A DNA stretch of 14,289 nt from Opitutales bacterium. Lineage in GTDB: Bacteria > Verrucomicrobiota > Verrucomicrobiia > Opitutales > Intestinicryptomonadaceae. The translations under genes and the position numbers were made by a program. The notes below the pieces were generated by a model. It was not told the DNA's origin. It did not search any database and worked only from the letters and a program-made list of their open reading frames with translations. Below are positions 1 through 6,046 of the stretch, in pieces. Within the stretch, counting starts at the first letter, position 1; every line of letters starts with the position of its first letter. The stretch lies in NCBI GenBank assembly GCA_017526045.1, contig JAFXRX010000336.1, forward strand, positions 1-14,289, written 5' to 3'.

Positions 1-71
1 ACGATTTTTGTACACTCCGCTCGCAGGCTTTTTTGCTGTGCTCGTTCTATTTTGTTTAAACTCTTTTCTGT

Positions 72-124
72 GCGCCCGCTGCAAGTATTTTTAAAAATCG
101 CTGCGCCAAAATTTTAGCGGGCGC
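72..124. repeat. Perfect 9-bp inverted repeat, outer pair
   Basis: GCGCCCGCT at 72-80 is the exact reverse complement of AGCGGGCGC at 116-124, with a 35-nt loop. The loop contains the 12-bp palindrome ATTTTTAAAAAT at 87-98. The right arm lies inside the loop of a second inverted repeat (103-133), so the two stems interlock. A structured RNA or terminator downstream of the leftward operon is possible, but a role is inference only. Confidence 0.6.
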
Positions 125-133
125 TTTTGGCGC
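103..133. repeat. Perfect 9-bp inverted repeat, inner pair
   Basis: GCGCCAAAA at 103-111 pairs exactly with TTTTGGCGC at 125-133 around a 13-nt loop. On the plus strand it is followed by a weakly T-rich run, ATTTCTTTG. It interlocks with the 72-124 repeat, with arm order A5', B5', A3', B3'. The stems could therefore compete, or with slight fraying form a pseudoknot in a minus-strand transcript. This could also be a weak terminator for the leftward operon. Confidence 0.6.
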
Positions 134-332
134 ATTTCTTTGTCGCGGCAAAAAAAAACGGCAATAGTTACATATTAGATATATGCGCCTATCGCGGTTT
201 TTTTTGCTCCTCGAACTGCGCTCAAAATCGCCACGCTAAAACAGCATGGCGCCCTCCCTCCGCGTTTTTTTGAGCTGATGTTTAAAAAATAATTCCGCTA
301 AATTTGAAAAAAATCTTTTTTAAGCGCGGGGG

Positions 333-596
333 CTATTTCTTAAAATATTTGCCGGAGATTTTGTCTTTTTCGAGGACTTCAAAGCCCTTGCTTTTTATGT
401 ATTTTATGTCCGAGAGCTTTTTTTCGCGGCCTCGCGTGTATTGCGTCTGGATATTAGGCGCGTCGTATATGCGCCGCACACGCTTGCCGTTTTCGGGGTG
501 CGTTTTAAGCGCCGGGCTTTTGGCGGACTGCTCGACCTCGAATATCTCCCCCTCCGAGCCGTCGGCTTCAAGCGTTATGTAGCGGTATATCGGCAT
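333..596 (-). CDS. FmdB-like small protein lacking zinc-ribbon cysteines
   Basis: An 87-residue protein with no signal peptide or membrane segment. It begins MPIYRY, the start typical of FmdB-type zinc-ribbon proteins (compare MPIFEY in the gene at 2201-2425). Residues near 32-42 (THPENGKRVRR) match the spot where family members read CPxCGxxVRR, but the cysteines are gone and the protein has none at all. The C-terminal half is basic and hydrophilic, with LSDIKYIKSKGFEV resembling the tail of longer FmdB-like proteins. The ATG follows the protease stop by 6 nt with no Shine-Dalgarno, so it is probably translated with the protease as the last gene of the operon. FmdB proteins are often called regulators, but on thin evidence, and no function is assigned here. 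The coding call is firm; the family call is moderate. Confidence 0.72.
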   Translation of the reverse strand: MPIYRYITLEADGSEGEIFEVEQSAKSPALKTHPENGKRVRRIYDAPNIQTQYTRGREKKLSDIKYIKSKGFEVLEKDKISGKYFKK

Positions 597-602
597 ATTT
601 TT

Positions 603-1259
603 TCAGGCGATGCGCTGTATGATTATTACAAAAAAGTTTGCCGCGCACAAAAGCCCTTTTAGCGCGAGATCTATCAAATATCCGAGAATGTTGTTCGTCG
701 CTGGCAGAAGTATTATCACAAGCAAAATCCAAAATCCGTTGCGCTCGATTTTCGCGTAGGTTTCGTTTGAAACTTTCAAAACGTAGCGCAAGAAGTGCGA
801 GCCGTCGAGCGGCGGAATTGGCAGCATATTAAACACAAAAAGCATGCAGTTTACAAGCATTGCGATTATTGCGACGTCTTGCAGGCTTTGGAGTTTATAG
901 ACGTACGCCGCCGAAAAAATAAACGTCGCAATCAGAGCCAGAACGAGGTTTGCAAGGGGGCCGCAGGCGGTTGAAATCAAGTCGTCCCGCATGCGTGTTT
1001 TGGGGTTGGGCAGCGAAACGTACACCGGCTTGCCCCAGCCGAACAGAATGGGCGCGCCCGTAAAAATCATTACAAGCGGCAGAATGAACGTGCCGACTTT
1101 GTCGGCGTGCGCGAGCGGGTTTAGCGTTACGCGCCCCATTGCGCGGGGCAGGGGGTCGCCGAGCTTGTCGGCGGCGTACGCGTGCCCGAATTCGTGCATC
1201 GTTATGCCGATTAAGAGTATGATGTAAAAAATTATTCTGTCTTCAAATGTACCCAGCAT
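603..1259 (-). CDS. Site-2 protease family (M50) intramembrane zinc metalloprotease
   Basis: A 218-residue polytopic membrane protein of the short M50B (YwhC/Rip-like) group, which cleaves substrates within or next to the membrane. The zinc site is visible: HEFGH at residues 22-26 in the first membrane helix, and NMLPIPPLDG at 144-153 with D152 as the third ligand. The conserved NPLAHADKVGTFILP (47-61), FGWGKPV (73-79) and GPLANLVLAL (100-109) blocks are all present. The length is normal for the minimal group, with no PDZ or CBS domain. It starts 21 nt after the stop of the TPR lipoprotein gene and is followed after 6 nt by the small FmdB-like gene, within one leftward operon. No Shine-Dalgarno precedes the ATG. 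The substrate is unknown; the lipoprotein encoded upstream is a reasonable partner to consider, by context only. Confidence 0.9.
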   Translation of the reverse strand: MLGTFEDRIIFYIILLIGITMHEFGHAYAADKLGDPLPRAMGRVTLNPLAHADKVGTFILPLVMIFTGAPILFGWGKPVYVSLPNPKTRMRDDLISTACGPLANLVLALIATFIFSAAYVYKLQSLQDVAIIAMLVNCMLFVFNMLPIPPLDGSHFLRYVLKVSNETYAKIERNGFWILLVIILLPATNNILGYLIDLALKGLLCAANFFVIIIQRIA

Positions 1260-1280
1260 ATTTTTTGAGTTTATAAAAGG

Positions 1281-2201
1281 TTATTTTTTTGGGGATTGCG
1301 AATTTAATTTTTCGATTTCCAAAATTTTATTTTCGAGCTTTTCTTTCGCGCGGAAAAATTCGGGAGTGCGGATTTTCGCGAGGGTTTCGCGCGCCTTAAA
1401 AAAATCGCTTTTCATAATTTGAACCCGCGCGAGGGCAAGGCGCATTTCGTCTTTTTCGATGCCAAGGGGCGCGGCGGCTTCGGCTTTTTGCCAAAGCTCC
1501 TCCGCCTTTTCGAGGTCGGGGGTGACGGCTTCCGTGCAGGCTTGGGCGTATCGCGCGAGAAAGTCGGGATTGCCTTTTTCGATTTGGCTTGCCGCCTTGA
1601 ATGCGTCGAGCATTTCGGCGTCTTTTTGCGCGGCAGAGAGCGCGTTTTGTTTTAAAAGCTCCCCGCCGTACGCCGCCAGAAATTCGCCGAGCTGCGCCTG
1701 GTATGCCGCCGTTTGCGGCTCTAATTTTGCCGCCTCTTTTATGTGGGCGTAGGCTTTTAGAAACTGTTTTTGCTCCGTCTCGTAGGTCGAGAGCTGCTGT
1801 TTTATTACTGCGATGTTCGGGTCGATTTTGTCGGCGCGCAAAAATACCTTGTAGGCGGCTTCGTCGTATCTTGCGCTTCTTAAAAATTTGCCGTACAGAA
1901 TTTGCGTTTCGAGGCTGTCGGGATGTTCCGCCGCAAATTCAGCCCAAGTGTCGGCAAGCTCGTTGAGGCGCAGCCGCGCTTCGAGGGGCGTTGTCTTTTT
2001 TTGGGCGACTTCCTGGGCGAGAATTTCGGTTTCTTTTACAAGCTTGCCAAGCCTCTCCTCAAAGAGCGTATATGAAGTCTTTTGCGCGTCGGATATTTTT
2101 GCGGTTTCCAAAGTCGGCTTTGAATTTTGCGCGCACGAAGCGCATGCAAGCGCGGCGAAACCCGCGCAAAAAAAGGCAAAAATATTTTTGAAATTTGGCA
2201 T
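1281..2201 (-). CDS. TPR-containing lipoprotein, probable
   Basis: A 306-residue protein. The open frame extends further upstream, but I place the start at the ATG at 2201: it overlaps the stop of the zinc-ribbon gene as TAATG, and it gives a proper export signal (MPNFKNIFAFF, then a hydrophobic stretch to ACASC). C23 after C-A-S is the likely lipidated cysteine; C20 is an alternative, and neither fits the lipobox perfectly. The mature part is almost entirely alpha-helical and charged. Its TPR-like helical pairs include YDEAAYKVFLRADKIDP and KAYAHIKEAAKLEP around residues 115-165, and more around 215-285. TPR domains act as protein-binding scaffolds, so an envelope adaptor role is inferred. 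The protein is too generic for a gene name. It lies between the zinc-ribbon gene and the M50 protease and is likely translationally coupled to the former. Confidence 0.82.
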   Translation of the reverse strand: MPNFKNIFAFFCAGFAALACASCAQNSKPTLETAKISDAQKTSYTLFEERLGKLVKETEILAQEVAQKKTTPLEARLRLNELADTWAEFAAEHPDSLETQILYGKFLRSARYDEAAYKVFLRADKIDPNIAVIKQQLSTYETEQKQFLKAYAHIKEAAKLEPQTAAYQAQLGEFLAAYGGELLKQNALSAAQKDAEMLDAFKAASQIEKGNPDFLARYAQACTEAVTPDLEKAEELWQKAEAAAPLGIEKDEMRLALARVQIMKSDFFKARETLAKIRTPEFFRAKEKLENKILEIEKLNSQSPKK

Positions 2202-2425
2202 TAGTTGTGGTTGTGGCAGCAGCATCCGCCGCCGCAGCAATGGTGCCCGCCGCCGCGCTCGCATTCGCGCTTTCCGCGGCTCGAGGCGGGGGCTGAGAAT
2301 GTTGAAATAAGCTTTTCAAGCGAGGCGGAGCCGCATTTCGGGCATTTGGGCTTTTGCTTTGGGCTTGTCAAAATCGCCTCGAAAACCTCCCCGCACTTTT
2401 TGCATTTGTATTCAAATATCGGCAT
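2201..2425 (-). CDS. FmdB-type zinc-ribbon protein with Cys/His-rich tail
   Basis: A 74-residue cytoplasmic protein starting MPIFEYKCKKCGEVFE. Two CxxC pairs (C8/C11 and C28/C31) form the FmdB-type zinc ribbon. The tail, residues 55-74, is unusual: C55, H61, H62, C63, C64, C68, C69, C70, H71 and H73 sit among glycines and asparagines, giving a dense metal-ligand cluster. The start at 2425 is chosen because the family begins MP[IT][FY]EY; the longer in-frame extension only shadows galM on the other strand. The ATG is preceded by AAGAGAT, at best a poor ribosome site. This is the first gene of the leftward operon, and its TAA overlaps the ATG of the lipoprotein gene (TAATG). Metal binding is well supported by residues; a regulatory role for the family is only putative. 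Confidence 0.85.
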   Translation of the reverse strand: MPIFEYKCKKCGEVFEAILTSPKQKPKCPKCGSASLEKLISTFSAPASSRGKRECERGGGHHCCGGGCCCHNHN

Positions 2426-2525
2426 ATCTCTTATAAATATCAAATTCGACAATAAACTATTTTTGCAGCCGCGCAAGGCAAGAAAATATTGACGCGCGGG
2501 CGGGGCGGGGTAGCATAGGCAAATT
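2426..2525. promoter_or_regulatory. Divergent intergenic region with candidate galM promoter
   Basis: These 100 bases separate the leftward zinc-ribbon operon from rightward galM, so both promoters should lie here. On the plus strand TTGACG (2489-2494) and TAGCAT (2511-2516), 16 bases apart, form a plausible -35/-10 pair. Transcription would then start within a few bases of the galM ATG, giving a leaderless or nearly leaderless message. On the minus strand the A/T-rich segment before 2425 (TTTATAAG) could hold a -10 element, but I see no convincing -35. There is no Shine-Dalgarno on either side. Confidence 0.35.
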
Positions 2526-3539
2526 ATGAGCGAATATAAAATTGTCGAAGTGAAGTGCGCGGACATGAAAATGCGCGTTTGCAATTTGGGCGGAATAATC
2601 ATGAGCCTGCATGCTCCCGACGCCTCGGGCAGGGCTGCCGACGTCGTTTTGGGGCACGACACCCCCGAGGAGTATTTGAAAAGCGGCTGCTTTTTCGGCG
2701 CGCTGATTGGCAGGGTCGGCAACAGAATTTCAGGCGGCAGATTTTCGATAGGCAGCAAAAATTACAAGGTCGCAATAAACGAAAAGGCGAACAACAACCA
2801 CCTCCACGGCGGCGTCAAGGGTTTTGACAAAGTCGTTTGGGACATCGACACCTGCTCGGGCGACGGCCGGAAGGGCGTCGTTTTGCACTACCTTTCAAAA
2901 GACGGCGAGGAGGGCTACCCGGGCAATCTCGACATTACGGTTTTTTACAGGCTCACCGACGACAATTCGCTTGCAATCGAATATTCCGCCTTCACCGACA
3001 AGCCGACGCTCTGCAACCTGACAAACCATTCCTACTTCAATTTGTCCGGCGGAAAGTCGAAGGATATTTTGGGGCACGAAATCCAGATTAACGCCGACTT
3101 TTTCACAAACAACAACGCAAAATACATCCCGACGGGCGAGATTTTAAGCGTTGCAAAAACCCCTCTCGACCTGCGCAAGTTCACGAAAATTTCGGACGGT
3201 ATCGCAAAGGGCGGCAGGCTCATAACCGAGGCAAACGGCGGCTACGACCACAACTTTGTCTTGAAAAATTCCTGCTGCGACCTCGTGAACGCGGCGAACG
3301 TCCGCGACCCGAAAACGGGCAGGGCGATGTCGGTTTACACGACCGAGCCTGCCATGCAGTTTTACTCCGCAAATTTTGTCGACAACGTCCGCGGCAAGAA
3401 GGGCGCAATCTACAACAAATACGCGGGCTTTTGCCTCGAAACCCAGCACTGCCCCGACGCCGTGCACAACCCGCATTTCGCGGGGATTGAGCTCTACCCC
3501 GAGGACACCTACACGACCGCGACTGTCTATTCTTTCTGA
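2526..3539 (+). CDS. galM: Aldose 1-epimerase (galactose mutarotase)
   Basis: A 337-residue protein of usual family length, with no signal peptide and therefore probably cytoplasmic. It interconverts alpha and beta anomers of aldoses, classically galactose ahead of the Leloir pathway. Family blocks are in order: FFGALIGRVGNRI (56-68), NNHLHGG (90-96), LTNHSYFNLSG (165-175), GGYDHNFVL (238-246) and GFCLETQHCPDAVH (301-314). The expected catalytic residues are the histidines of NHLHGG, H168 in TNHSYFN, and the general base E305; D241 is the sugar-binding aspartate. No galactokinase or uridylyltransferase gene is nearby, so the substrate in this organism is open. It is the first gene of the rightward series, and trmB follows after 10 nt. 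The ATG has no Shine-Dalgarno (CATAGGCAAATTATG). Confidence 0.93.
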   Translation: MSEYKIVEVKCADMKMRVCNLGGIIMSLHAPDASGRAADVVLGHDTPEEYLKSGCFFGALIGRVGNRISGGRFSIGSKNYKVAINEKANNNHLHGGVKGFDKVVWDIDTCSGDGRKGVVLHYLSKDGEEGYPGNLDITVFYRLTDDNSLAIEYSAFTDKPTLCNLTNHSYFNLSGGKSKDILGHEIQINADFFTNNNAKYIPTGEILSVAKTPLDLRKFTKISDGIAKGGRLITEANGGYDHNFVLKNSCCDLVNAANVRDPKTGRAMSVYTTEPAMQFYSANFVDNVRGKKGAIYNKYAGFCLETQHCPDAVHNPHFAGIELYPEDTYTTATVYSF

Positions 3540-3549
3540 TTAATTTTTT

Positions 3550-4152
3550 ATGCGAACCGAAAACGGATTGGCTCTTGCGCTCGCCCGCCGCGCAGCGAGG
3601 GTTGAAAATTTGAAATCTGAAATCGCCGCGCTAAACTATGCGGATTTCGGGAACAAAATCACCTTTGAAATCGGCTGCGGCAAGGGGCACTATTTGAGCG
3701 CGTACGGCGCCGCGCACAAGGGCGAGCTGTGCGTCGGCATCGACCTCATTTCCTCGCGCATACGCGACGGCATGCGCAAGAACGAAAAGCTGGGGAATGC
3801 CAACGTGCATTTTTTAAAGGCTTACAGCTCCGAATTTTTGGACGCGATGCCCGCGGATTTGAAGTTTCAAAAAATCTTCATATTTTTCCCCGACCCGTGG
3901 CCGAAAAAACGCCACCACAAGCACCGCCTCATCCAGCCCGAATTTTTGGCGGAAATAAAGAAATACTGCGCCCCCGGGGCGGAGATGTTTTTCAGAACCG
4001 ACCACGGCGAATACTTCGAGTGGGCGAGGGAAATTTTCGCAAGCTCCGACTGGCAGTTTTCGGAAATTGACAGATTGGAATTTGAGGAAGTTTCGCAGTT
4101 TCAGCGGCTTTTGCCGAATTTCCAAACTTTGCGCGCGGTTTTGAAAGCTTAA
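3550..4152 (+). CDS. trmB: tRNA (guanine-N7-)-methyltransferase TrmB
   Basis: A 200-residue class I SAM-dependent methyltransferase that makes m7G at position 46 of tRNA variable loops. It shows the SAM-binding motif FEIGCGKGHYL (39-49), an acidic strand end VGID (62-65), the hallmark FFPDPWPKKRHHKHRL (112-127), and FRTDHGEYFEWA (148-159), where many homologues have TDxxxY. Length and motif order are standard, though the N-terminus is short. The ATG lies 10 nt after the galM stop with only an A/T run before it (TTAATTTTTTATG), so a shared transcript with galM is likely. There is no obvious metabolic link to galM. A 9-bp inverted repeat spans the stop codon. Confidence 0.93.
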   Translation: MRTENGLALALARRAARVENLKSEIAALNYADFGNKITFEIGCGKGHYLSAYGAAHKGELCVGIDLISSRIRDGMRKNEKLGNANVHFLKAYSSEFLDAMPADLKFQKIFIFFPDPWPKKRHHKHRLIQPEFLAEIKKYCAPGAEMFFRTDHGEYFEWAREIFASSDWQFSEIDRLEFEEVSQFQRLLPNFQTLRAVLKA

Positions 4153-4160
4153 AAACCGCG
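4134..4160 (+). terminator. Inverted repeat across the trmB stop, weak terminator candidate
   Basis: CGCGGTTTT (4134-4142) and AAAACCGCG (4152-4160) are perfect reverse complements around a 9-nt loop, so RNA from either strand could form a 9-bp hairpin. The trmB stop codon lies at its loop/right-arm edge. No T-tract follows on the plus strand (TAAAAATATC), so it is not a textbook intrinsic terminator. It may protect the 3' end or partly separate galM-trmB from thrS. Confidence 0.4.
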
Positions 4161-4170
4161 TAAAAATATC

Positions 4171-4199
4171 TTTACAAACACTTTAAATAATTCGATATT
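4171..4199 (+). promoter_or_regulatory. Candidate promoter for thrS
   Basis: TTTACA (4171-4176) and GATATT (4194-4199) are spaced by 17 bases in the A/T-rich gap before thrS. They match the general -35/-10 pattern at five and four of six positions. A start about seven bases further on would leave a leader of only around 5 nt before the ATG at 4212. No T-box, tRNA-like leader or other attenuator fits in the 59-bp gap. Given the A/T richness, a chance match is possible. Confidence 0.35.
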
Positions 4200-4211
4200 T
4201 AACAATTTATT

Positions 4212-6026
4212 ATGAACGAAGAATTGCAAAAAATAAGACACAGCGCGGCGCACGTTTTGGCGGCGGCGGTGTTGCGCCTATTCCCCAACGCGCGTCTGGA
4301 CATCGGCCCCGCGACCGATACGGGCTTTTATTACGACTTTGATTTGGAGCACAAATTCACGTCCGAAGACCTCGAAAAAATCGAAGCCGAGATGAAGAAA
4401 ATCATCTCCGAAAACCAGCGTTTCGAGATGAAGGAGCTAACCCGCGGGGAAGCCGAAAAGCTCATCCGCGAGCGCGGGCAAGAGGAGTACAAGCTCGGCC
4501 GCCTCGCCGACATTCCCGAGGGCGAAAAAATCACTTTCTACACAAACGGCGAATTTTGCGACCTCTGCGCGGGCCCGCACGTCGACTACTCAAAAAGAAT
4601 AAAGGCTTTCAAGCTTTTGACTGTGGCGGGCGCGTACCACCGCGGCGACGAAAACAACAAGCAGCTGCAGCGCATCTACGGCACCGCCTTTGAAAGCAAG
4701 GAGGCTCTCGAAGCCTACCTTACCCAGCTCGAGGAGGCCAAGAAGCGCGACCACCGCAAGCTCGGCAAGGAAATGGGTCTTTTTTTGATTGATGACAAGG
4801 TCGGGCAGGGCTTGATTTTATGGAAGCCCAAGGGCGCGATTTTGCGCCAGTCGTTGCAGGACTTTATCTTGGAGCTTTTGCGCCAGCAGGGGTACAGCAT
4901 GGTGTTTACCCCGCACATCGGCAAGCTTGGGCTTTTCAAGACCAGCGGCCACTTCCCGTACTACAAGGAGTCGCAGTTTGTGCCGATAGTCGAGCGCGAG
5001 GACTTGCAGCGTTTGGCGGCGGAAAACGTCCCCGTTTCGCAGTTTGAGGAAAAAATCGAAAACGGCGACGTCGCGGGCTATTTGCTAAAGCCCATGAACT
5101 GCCCGTTCCACGTCGAAATTTACAAGAGCGACCCGCACTCGTACCGCGACCTGCCCGTGCGCTTGGCTGAATTTGGCAACGTTTACCGCTGGGAGCAGTC
5201 GGGCGAGCTAAACGGCATGACGCGCGTGCGCGGCTTCACCCAGGACGACGCGCACATCTTCTGCACGCCCGAGCAGCTCGACGCGGAAATCCAAGGGTGC
5301 CTTGATCTTGTCAAAAAAGTTTTCACCACAATCGGCATGGCGGACTACCGCGTAAGAATTTCCCTGCGCGACCCCAACAGCGACAAGTACGTCGGCAGCG
5401 ACGAAAACTGGCGCAAGAGCGAGGAGGCGATCCGCAAGGCGGCGCGCTCCCTGGGCGTCCCGTTTACCGAAGAGCTTGGCGAGGCCGCCTTCTACGGGCC
5501 TAAAATCGACTTCGTCGTAAAGGACGTAATCGGCCGCGAATGGCAGCTCGGCACAGTGCAGGTCGACTACAACTTGCCCGAAAGGTTCGACATTTCCTAC
5601 ACGGGCTCCGACAACAAGCCGCACCGCCCGATTATGATTCACCGCGCCCCGTTCGGCTCGCTCGAACGCTTCACGGGCGTGCTCATCGAGCACTTCGGCG
5701 GCAATTTCCCGACGTGGCTTGCGCCCGAGCAGGTGCGCATTCTGCCGCTTGGCGACGACGTAATCGCGTACGCCGACGAAGTTTACGCGCTCGCAAAGAA
5801 GGCGGGCTTGAGGGTTTCGATTGACGATTCTTCCGAAAAGCTCGGGGCTAAAATCCGCAAGGCGGAAACTGAAAAAGTCCCGCACATGTTTGTCATCGGC
5901 CGCAAGGAGGCGGAGGGCAAAATGGTCTCGATTCGCTCGCGCCTGCGCAAGGAATTCGAGGGCGCAAAGTCGGCGGCTGAGGCTGTGGAGCTCATATTGC
6001 AGGACGCAAAGAGCCGCAGGCTCTAA
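4212..6026 (+). CDS. thrS: Threonyl-tRNA synthetase lacking the TGS domain
   Basis: A 604-residue class II synthetase that charges tRNA-Thr. The N-terminal editing domain begins almost at once: HSAAH at 10-14 and CDLCAGPH at 116-123 form the site that removes mis-attached serine. The usual leading TGS domain of about 60 residues is absent, and the A/T-rich upstream DNA leaves no room for it. The catalytic core carries the zinc ligands C297 (KPMNC), H348 (QDDAHIFC) and H477 (IHRAP), motif 2 in MTRVRGFTQDDAH, and motif 3 around FGSLERF. The anticodon-binding domain fills about 506-604. Between FKTSGHFPYY and YLLKPMNC there are roughly 25 more residues than in the E. coli enzyme (about 257-289). 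Neither feature should abolish charging. recJ follows after 20 nt. There is no Shine-Dalgarno. Confidence 0.96.
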   Translation: MNEELQKIRHSAAHVLAAAVLRLFPNARLDIGPATDTGFYYDFDLEHKFTSEDLEKIEAEMKKIISENQRFEMKELTRGEAEKLIRERGQEEYKLGRLADIPEGEKITFYTNGEFCDLCAGPHVDYSKRIKAFKLLTVAGAYHRGDENNKQLQRIYGTAFESKEALEAYLTQLEEAKKRDHRKLGKEMGLFLIDDKVGQGLILWKPKGAILRQSLQDFILELLRQQGYSMVFTPHIGKLGLFKTSGHFPYYKESQFVPIVEREDLQRLAAENVPVSQFEEKIENGDVAGYLLKPMNCPFHVEIYKSDPHSYRDLPVRLAEFGNVYRWEQSGELNGMTRVRGFTQDDAHIFCTPEQLDAEIQGCLDLVKKVFTTIGMADYRVRISLRDPNSDKYVGSDENWRKSEEAIRKAARSLGVPFTEELGEAAFYGPKIDFVVKDVIGREWQLGTVQVDYNLPERFDISYTGSDNKPHRPIMIHRAPFGSLERFTGVLIEHFGGNFPTWLAPEQVRILPLGDDVIAYADEVYALAKKAGLRVSIDDSSEKLGAKIRKAETEKVPHMFVIGRKEAEGKMVSIRSRLRKEFEGAKSAAEAVELILQDAKSRRL

Positions 6027-6046
6027 GTTTTTGAAAGCATTGGCCT

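Larger units (their letters stand above)
1..332. other. Intergenic region without a supported gene
   Basis: I see no credible gene in this stretch. One plus-strand frame is open from the left edge to a TAG at 115-117, but its composition is unlike the genes here, so it is probably chance. The stretch is rich in A/T homopolymers and G+C-rich words. It holds two interlocking inverted repeats, listed separately, and degenerate repeats of a GCGAGC/GAGCAAAAAA-like word on the minus strand, seen around 13-48 and 198-231. It lies just past the stop of the leftward operon, so it would be that operon's 3' untranslated or terminator region. No clean hairpin plus T-tract follows the stop directly. Confidence 0.6.

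Noticed and set aside
1..117. The plus-strand frame open from the left edge to the TAG at 115
   Set aside because: It has only 38 codons, with a composition unlike a coding end, and lies in a repeat-rich A/T-heavy stretch. I could not support it as the tail of a gene.
148..207. A-run/T-run inverted repeat (GCAAAAAAAA with TTTTTTTTGC)
   Set aside because: The pairing is almost all A-T with a long loop, and homopolymer runs are common in this stretch. It gives no convincing terminator or element.
2202..2264. An upstream start for the TPR lipoprotein at 2264
   Set aside because: It would add 21 Arg-rich residues before the signal peptide and overlap the zinc-ribbon gene. The ATG at 2201 gives a normal export signal and a TAATG junction.
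2426..2758. The upstream extension of the zinc-ribbon reading frame to 2758
   Set aside because: The extra residues mirror galM on the opposite strand and have no family similarity, whereas the protein from 2425 begins with the typical MPIFEYKC.
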